From Erysipelothrix rhusiopathiae (GTDB lineage: Bacteria > Bacillota_I > Bacilli_A > Erysipelotrichales > Erysipelotrichaceae), in the NCBI GenBank assembly GCA_902797585.1, contig CADBTK010000155.1, positions 1 to 9,684 of the forward strand: 9,684 bases of DNA. Direction: 5' to 3'. The notes beneath the pieces are model-generated. The model was given only the letters and a program-made list of their open reading frames with translations. It was not told where the DNA came from and made no database searches. How positions within the stretch are numbered: position 1 is the stretch's first letter; the number at the start of each line of letters is the position of its first letter. A program made the translations under genes and the position numbers. Below, piece by piece: positions 8,022 through 9,684 of this stretch.

Positions 8022-8058
8022 TAAATAGTAATAAATTCTAAATTAATTTAACTATTTA
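8022..8058 (+). promoter_or_regulatory. Long inverted repeat in the first marR leader (candidate autoregulatory operator or hairpin)
   Basis: TAAATAGT (8022-8029) pairs with ACTATTTA (8051-8058), and inside it TAAATT (8032-8037) pairs with AATTTA (8045-8050). Together they make a 14-pair stem with a 2-base AA bulge and a 7-base loop. It lies about 20 bases downstream of the predicted transcription start, a usual place for a repressor site blocking elongation. All pairs are A-T/T-A except one G-C, so DNA binding is more plausible than a stable RNA fold. Confidence 0.5.
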
Positions 8059-8074
8059 GTAAATTTAAACTTAA

Positions 8075-8090
8075 ATATATATATATATAT
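8075..8090 (+). repeat. (AT)8 dinucleotide run before the first marR RBS
   Basis: Eight AT units directly precede the AAGGGAG ribosome binding site (8091-8097). Dinucleotide runs can change length by slippage; here this would alter leader length and local structure without affecting a reading frame. Confidence 0.7.
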
Positions 8091-8105
8091 AAGGGAGTGT
8101 AGTGT

Positions 8106-8549
8106 ATGTCTAAAAACAAAGCAATGGAAGCTGTGAACCAATTCATATGCATTATGATGGATTACATGCGTGAATCAAAAAAACCAAATGAGGGAATCCA
8201 AATGCGTGATTTGCGAATTCTTTTCTATATTGATGAAGCTCATCACGATCAAAAAATTACCATTTCGGATTTAGCTTATCATTTGAAGATTACGCCTGCT
8301 GCAGCTAGCCAAATTATCTCTGGATATGAAAAGAAAGGTTGGGTAGAACGAATTCGTTCGAAACAAGACCGTCGTACAGTCTACATTGATATAACAGAAC
8401 GATTAAAGAATCGTTTTAAAGAGGAATGGTTTAAAATGCATCAAGTAATTAGCGAAGATCTTGAACATTTCACACAAGAAGAATTGGAACACTTTGCGGA
8501 TGTACTAAATGCGATTGATGGATCATTGAGAGAATACTACAATATTTAA
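8106..8549 (+). CDS. MarR-family transcriptional regulator, copy 1
   Basis: A 147-residue winged helix-turn-helix protein of usual MarR length. An N-terminal dimerisation helix (about 3-24) is followed by the wHTH: ITISDLAYHL (51-60), recognition helix TPAAASQIISGYEKK (63-77) and the wing with DRRTVYI (88-94), where the DRR triplet is the MarR hallmark. A C-terminal helix pair (about 97-145) completes the dimer interface. MarR proteins are homodimeric cytosolic regulators, usually repressors of their own operon and of neighbours, often responding to phenolics, lipids or oxidants. There is no Cys in the wHTH and the ligand is unknown. It has its own promoter, dyads in the leader and a terminator just after the stop, so it is a separate transcription unit. 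It aligns without gaps over the first ~95 residues with the two downstream genes. Confidence 0.9.
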   Translation: MSKNKAMEAVNQFICIMMDYMRESKKPNEGIQMRDLRILFYIDEAHHDQKITISDLAYHLKITPAAASQIISGYEKKGWVERIRSKQDRRTVYIDITERLKNRFKEEWFKMHQVISEDLEHFTQEELEHFADVLNAIDGSLREYYNI

Positions 8550-8552
8550 TAT

Positions 8553-8613
8553 AAAAGCCGTTGAAGACATAGAACTTATTGATATCTAGTGTCTAATACG
8601 GCTTTTTATTTTT
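8553..8613 (+). terminator. Rho-independent terminator after first marR, long composite hairpin
   Basis: The outer stem is AAAAGCCGT (8553-8561) with ACGGCTTTT (8598-8606), followed by a T-rich tail to 8615. Inside, beyond a 3x3 internal loop, AGACA (8565-8569) pairs with TGTCT (8590-8594) and TAGA (8570-8573) with TCTA (8585-8588), with one bulged G and an 11-base loop. It starts four bases after the marR stop. The stem is longer than most intrinsic terminators. Confidence 0.8.
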
Positions 8614-8617
8614 TTAT

Positions 8618-8634
8618 ACAATTGACAAAATTGT
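8618..8634. promoter_or_regulatory. Inverted repeat over the -35 box (candidate MarR operator)
   Basis: ACAATT (8618-8623) and AATTGT (8629-8634) flank a 5-base centre and cover the whole -35 element. A 17-base AT-rich palindrome overlapping a promoter element is a typical MarR repressor site. Which of the three regulators would bind is not evident. Confidence 0.5.
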
Positions 8635-8650
8635 TAAAGCACTTTATTAT
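8622..8650 (+). promoter_or_regulatory. Sigma-A promoter of second and third marR genes
   Basis: TTGACA (8622-8627) and TATTAT (8645-8650) with a 17-base spacer, immediately after the terminator tail. The -35 is perfect and the -10 differs from TATAAT at one position. Transcription would begin near 8657, giving a leader of about 50 bases. Confidence 0.78.
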
Positions 8651-8677
8651 ATAAGTAACCTTAATAAATAATAGCCT

Positions 8678-8689
8678 TTAAAATTTTAA
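8678..8689. promoter_or_regulatory. 12-base palindrome in the second marR leader
   Basis: TTAAAATTTTAA is perfectly self-complementary and lies between the promoter and the AAAGGAG ribosome binding site (8697-8703). It could be a second operator, but in DNA this AT-rich such short palindromes also arise by chance. Confidence 0.3.
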
Positions 8690-8708
8690 TACATTGAAAG
8701 GAGTTAAT

Positions 8709-9179
8709 ATGCCAATACAAAAAGCAGTCCATGTGGTAGATTTGTATTTAATATCGATGTTAAATTATTTAAAACGTTATCGTAAGTTTTATCATGATTT
8801 TTATTTGCGGGATCTTCAAATCCTTTTATTTATTGATCGAGATAATGAAGATCATCAAGTTACAGTCTCTCAATTGGCCGAGCATTTAAAAGTAACACCT
8901 GCAGCCGCAAGTCAATTGGTTTCTAATTATGAAAAGAAGAATTGGGTAGAAAGAATTCATTCCGATAAAGATCGTCGTACAGTATATGTTCGTGTTTCCG
9001 ATTTAGTTTTGGAACGCTTTGACCAAGATGTCGAATACATCAATAAGGTTTTAGCAGAAGAGTTATCCAATGTACCGGATGAAGATATCATTGGATTTAC
9101 GAAAGTATTAAATATTATTTCCAATAATCTTCAAACAGACGTTGTGTTTTTTCACCGTTCGGATAAGGAGGACAAATAA
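8709..9179 (+). CDS. MarR-family transcriptional regulator, copy 2
   Basis: A 156-residue MarR protein, paralogous to its neighbours: LRDLQILLFID (33-43), wHTH VTVSQLAEHL (51-60), recognition helix TPAAASQLVSNYEKK (63-77) and wing DRRTVYV (88-94). The C terminus carries about 10 extra residues, ending in a charged DKEDK tail. I chose the ATG at 8709 over the in-frame TTG at 8694: AAAGGAG (8697-8703) is ideally placed for it, lies inside the longer version, and the resulting protein aligns residue for residue with the other two. Asn replaces Gly at two points of the helix/turn (SNYEKKNW versus SGYEKKGW), so DNA preference may differ slightly. It is co-transcribed with the third gene from the promoter at 8622-8650. 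Confidence 0.9.
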   Translation: MPIQKAVHVVDLYLISMLNYLKRYRKFYHDFYLRDLQILLFIDRDNEDHQVTVSQLAEHLKVTPAAASQLVSNYEKKNWVERIHSDKDRRTVYVRVSDLVLERFDQDVEYINKVLAEELSNVPDEDIIGFTKVLNIISNNLQTDVVFFHRSDKEDK

Positions 9180-9628
9180 TGCCTAAACAAAAAGCTATTC
9201 AAGCGGTCGATGATTATATTAATAATTTATTTGATTTTTTCCGTACTTCCAATGAAACATATTATGGAATGCATTTACGTGATTTACAGATTTTATACTT
9301 TATTCTTTCTGAACATAAAGATCAACGTGTGACTGTAAGTGAGCTGGCTTATCATTTGAATATTACCGCTGCAGCGGCTAGTCAAGTTGTTTCTGGTTAT
9401 GAGAAAAAAGGGTGGATAATACGAGTGCGATCAACAACAGATCGTCGTACTGTATATTTACAAATTGATCCAACACTATTAGAAAAACTTAGAAAAGACT
9501 GGAAACGTTTCAATAAAAACTTAGAAAAAGAATTTAGTTCTGTTTCGAAAGAAGAACTTGAAGGGTTTGCCAGAGTAATGGAAATCATCAATAAACAATT
9601 TGATAAAACCCATCCATATTTAGGATAA
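9179..9628 (+). CDS. MarR-family transcriptional regulator, copy 3
   Basis: A 149-residue MarR protein, closest in its wHTH to copy 1: VTVSELAYHL (51-60), recognition helix TAAAASQVVSGYEKK (63-77) and wing DRRTVYL (88-94). The Pro of TPAAAS in the other copies is Ala here. Its ATG shares one base with the stop of the preceding gene (TAATG, 9177-9181), preceded by AAGGAGG (9165-9171), so the two are translationally coupled and probably made in similar amounts, which would favour heterodimers if the interfaces allow. There is no promoter in front of it. It ends four bases before a strong terminator hairpin. Target genes and ligand are unknown. Confidence 0.9.
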   Translation: MPKQKAIQAVDDYINNLFDFFRTSNETYYGMHLRDLQILYFILSEHKDQRVTVSELAYHLNITAAAASQVVSGYEKKGWIIRVRSTTDRRTVYLQIDPTLLEKLRKDWKRFNKNLEKEFSSVSKEELEGFARVMEIINKQFDKTHPYLG

Positions 9629-9632
9629 GAAA

Positions 9633-9662
9633 AATGACGAGATCTCTCTCGTCATTCTTTTT
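9633..9662. terminator. Strong, probably bidirectional rho-independent terminator
   Basis: AATGACGAGA (9633-9642) and TCTCGTCATT (9647-9656) form a perfect 10-pair stem with a 4-base TCTC loop. A CTTTTT tail follows on the + strand. A-rich bases before the stem (9629-9634) give a T-rich tail on the - strand, so it can end both the marR operon and a convergent gene. Confidence 0.9.
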
Positions 9663-9684
9663 ATTTACCTGCCATTTTTTCACG
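9661..9684 (-). CDS. 3' end of a convergent gene (last 7 codons), identity unknown
   Basis: On the - strand the last 24 bases read REKMAGK followed by TAA (complement of 9661-9663), open to the window edge. The stop abuts the bidirectional terminator, as expected for a convergent gene. Seven residues are too few to identify a product, and an open frame this short could be chance; the terminator position is the main support. Confidence 0.4.
   Translation of the reverse strand, partial: REKMAGK

Larger units (their letters stand above)
7813..8105. other. AT-rich intergenic region between the accessory Sec locus and the MarR genes
   Basis: This 293-base gap has no credible open frame on either strand; the few ATGs on the + strand close within a few codons. 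The first ~150 bases show no GC-rich hairpin with a T tract, so I see no convincing terminator for the glycosylation operon and read-through into the regulators is possible. The remainder holds an AT palindrome, a sigma-A promoter, a long dyad and an (AT)8 run, listed separately. Confidence 0.7.

Noticed and set aside
8694..8708. TTG start for the second marR
   Set aside because: The extra codons include the AAAGGAG ribosome binding site, and the protein from the ATG at 8709 aligns from residue 1 with both paralogues.
8106..9628. FabT-type MarR regulator of fatty acid synthesis
   Set aside because: FabT lies beside fab genes and has a different recognition helix; no fatty acid genes or FabT-like residues are seen here.
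1..9684. tRNA, rRNA, CRISPR array, insertion sequence or prophage elements
   Set aside because: No cloverleaf, rRNA-like block, spaced direct repeats, transposase motifs or terminal inverted repeats were seen on either strand.

Overview
The window looks like a low-GC Bacillota (Firmicutes) chromosome. It is strongly AT-rich, uses the standard code (TGA ends gtfA while Trp is TGG), has strong GGAGG-type ribosome binding sites and packs genes tightly on the + strand. The genus cannot be read from the sequence; a host- or mucosa-associated commensal would fit the gene content.

Positions 1-7812 are the downstream part of an accessory Sec (SecA2) locus, the dedicated machinery that O-glycosylates and exports serine-rich repeat (SRR) adhesins. 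The order is asp2 (last 40 codons only), asp3, secA2, gtfA, gtfB, then a second gtfA-like gene and a short gene matching only the N-terminal part of GtfB. Genes overlap or lie 2-15 bases apart, with no promoter or terminator visible between them, so they look like one operon entering from the left. Known roles in this family: GtfA/GtfB add GlcNAc to the adhesin in the cytosol, Asp2 and Asp3 act with Asp1 as chaperones and glycan modifiers, and SecA2 drives export through SecY2. The adhesin, secY2 and asp1 are not in the window and are presumably upstream or elsewhere.

The unusual part is the second glycosyltransferase cassette (5739-7812). Its GtfA-like protein keeps the catalytic motifs, but its GtfB-like partner stops after about 196 residues, at the end of the acceptor-binding extended beta-sheet region, without the GT-B domains. 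gtfB itself carries a run of 15 A bases that could slip.

Positions 7813-8105 hold no gene but contain a good sigma-A promoter, AT-rich dyads and an (AT)8 run. They lead into three tandem MarR-family regulator paralogues (8106-9628). The first has its own promoter and a long hairpin terminator; the second and third share another promoter and a 1-base stop/start overlap, and end at a strong, probably bidirectional terminator. The last 24 bases appear to be the 3' end of a convergent gene on the - strand. Whether the MarR trio controls the adhesin export locus is not shown by the sequence.
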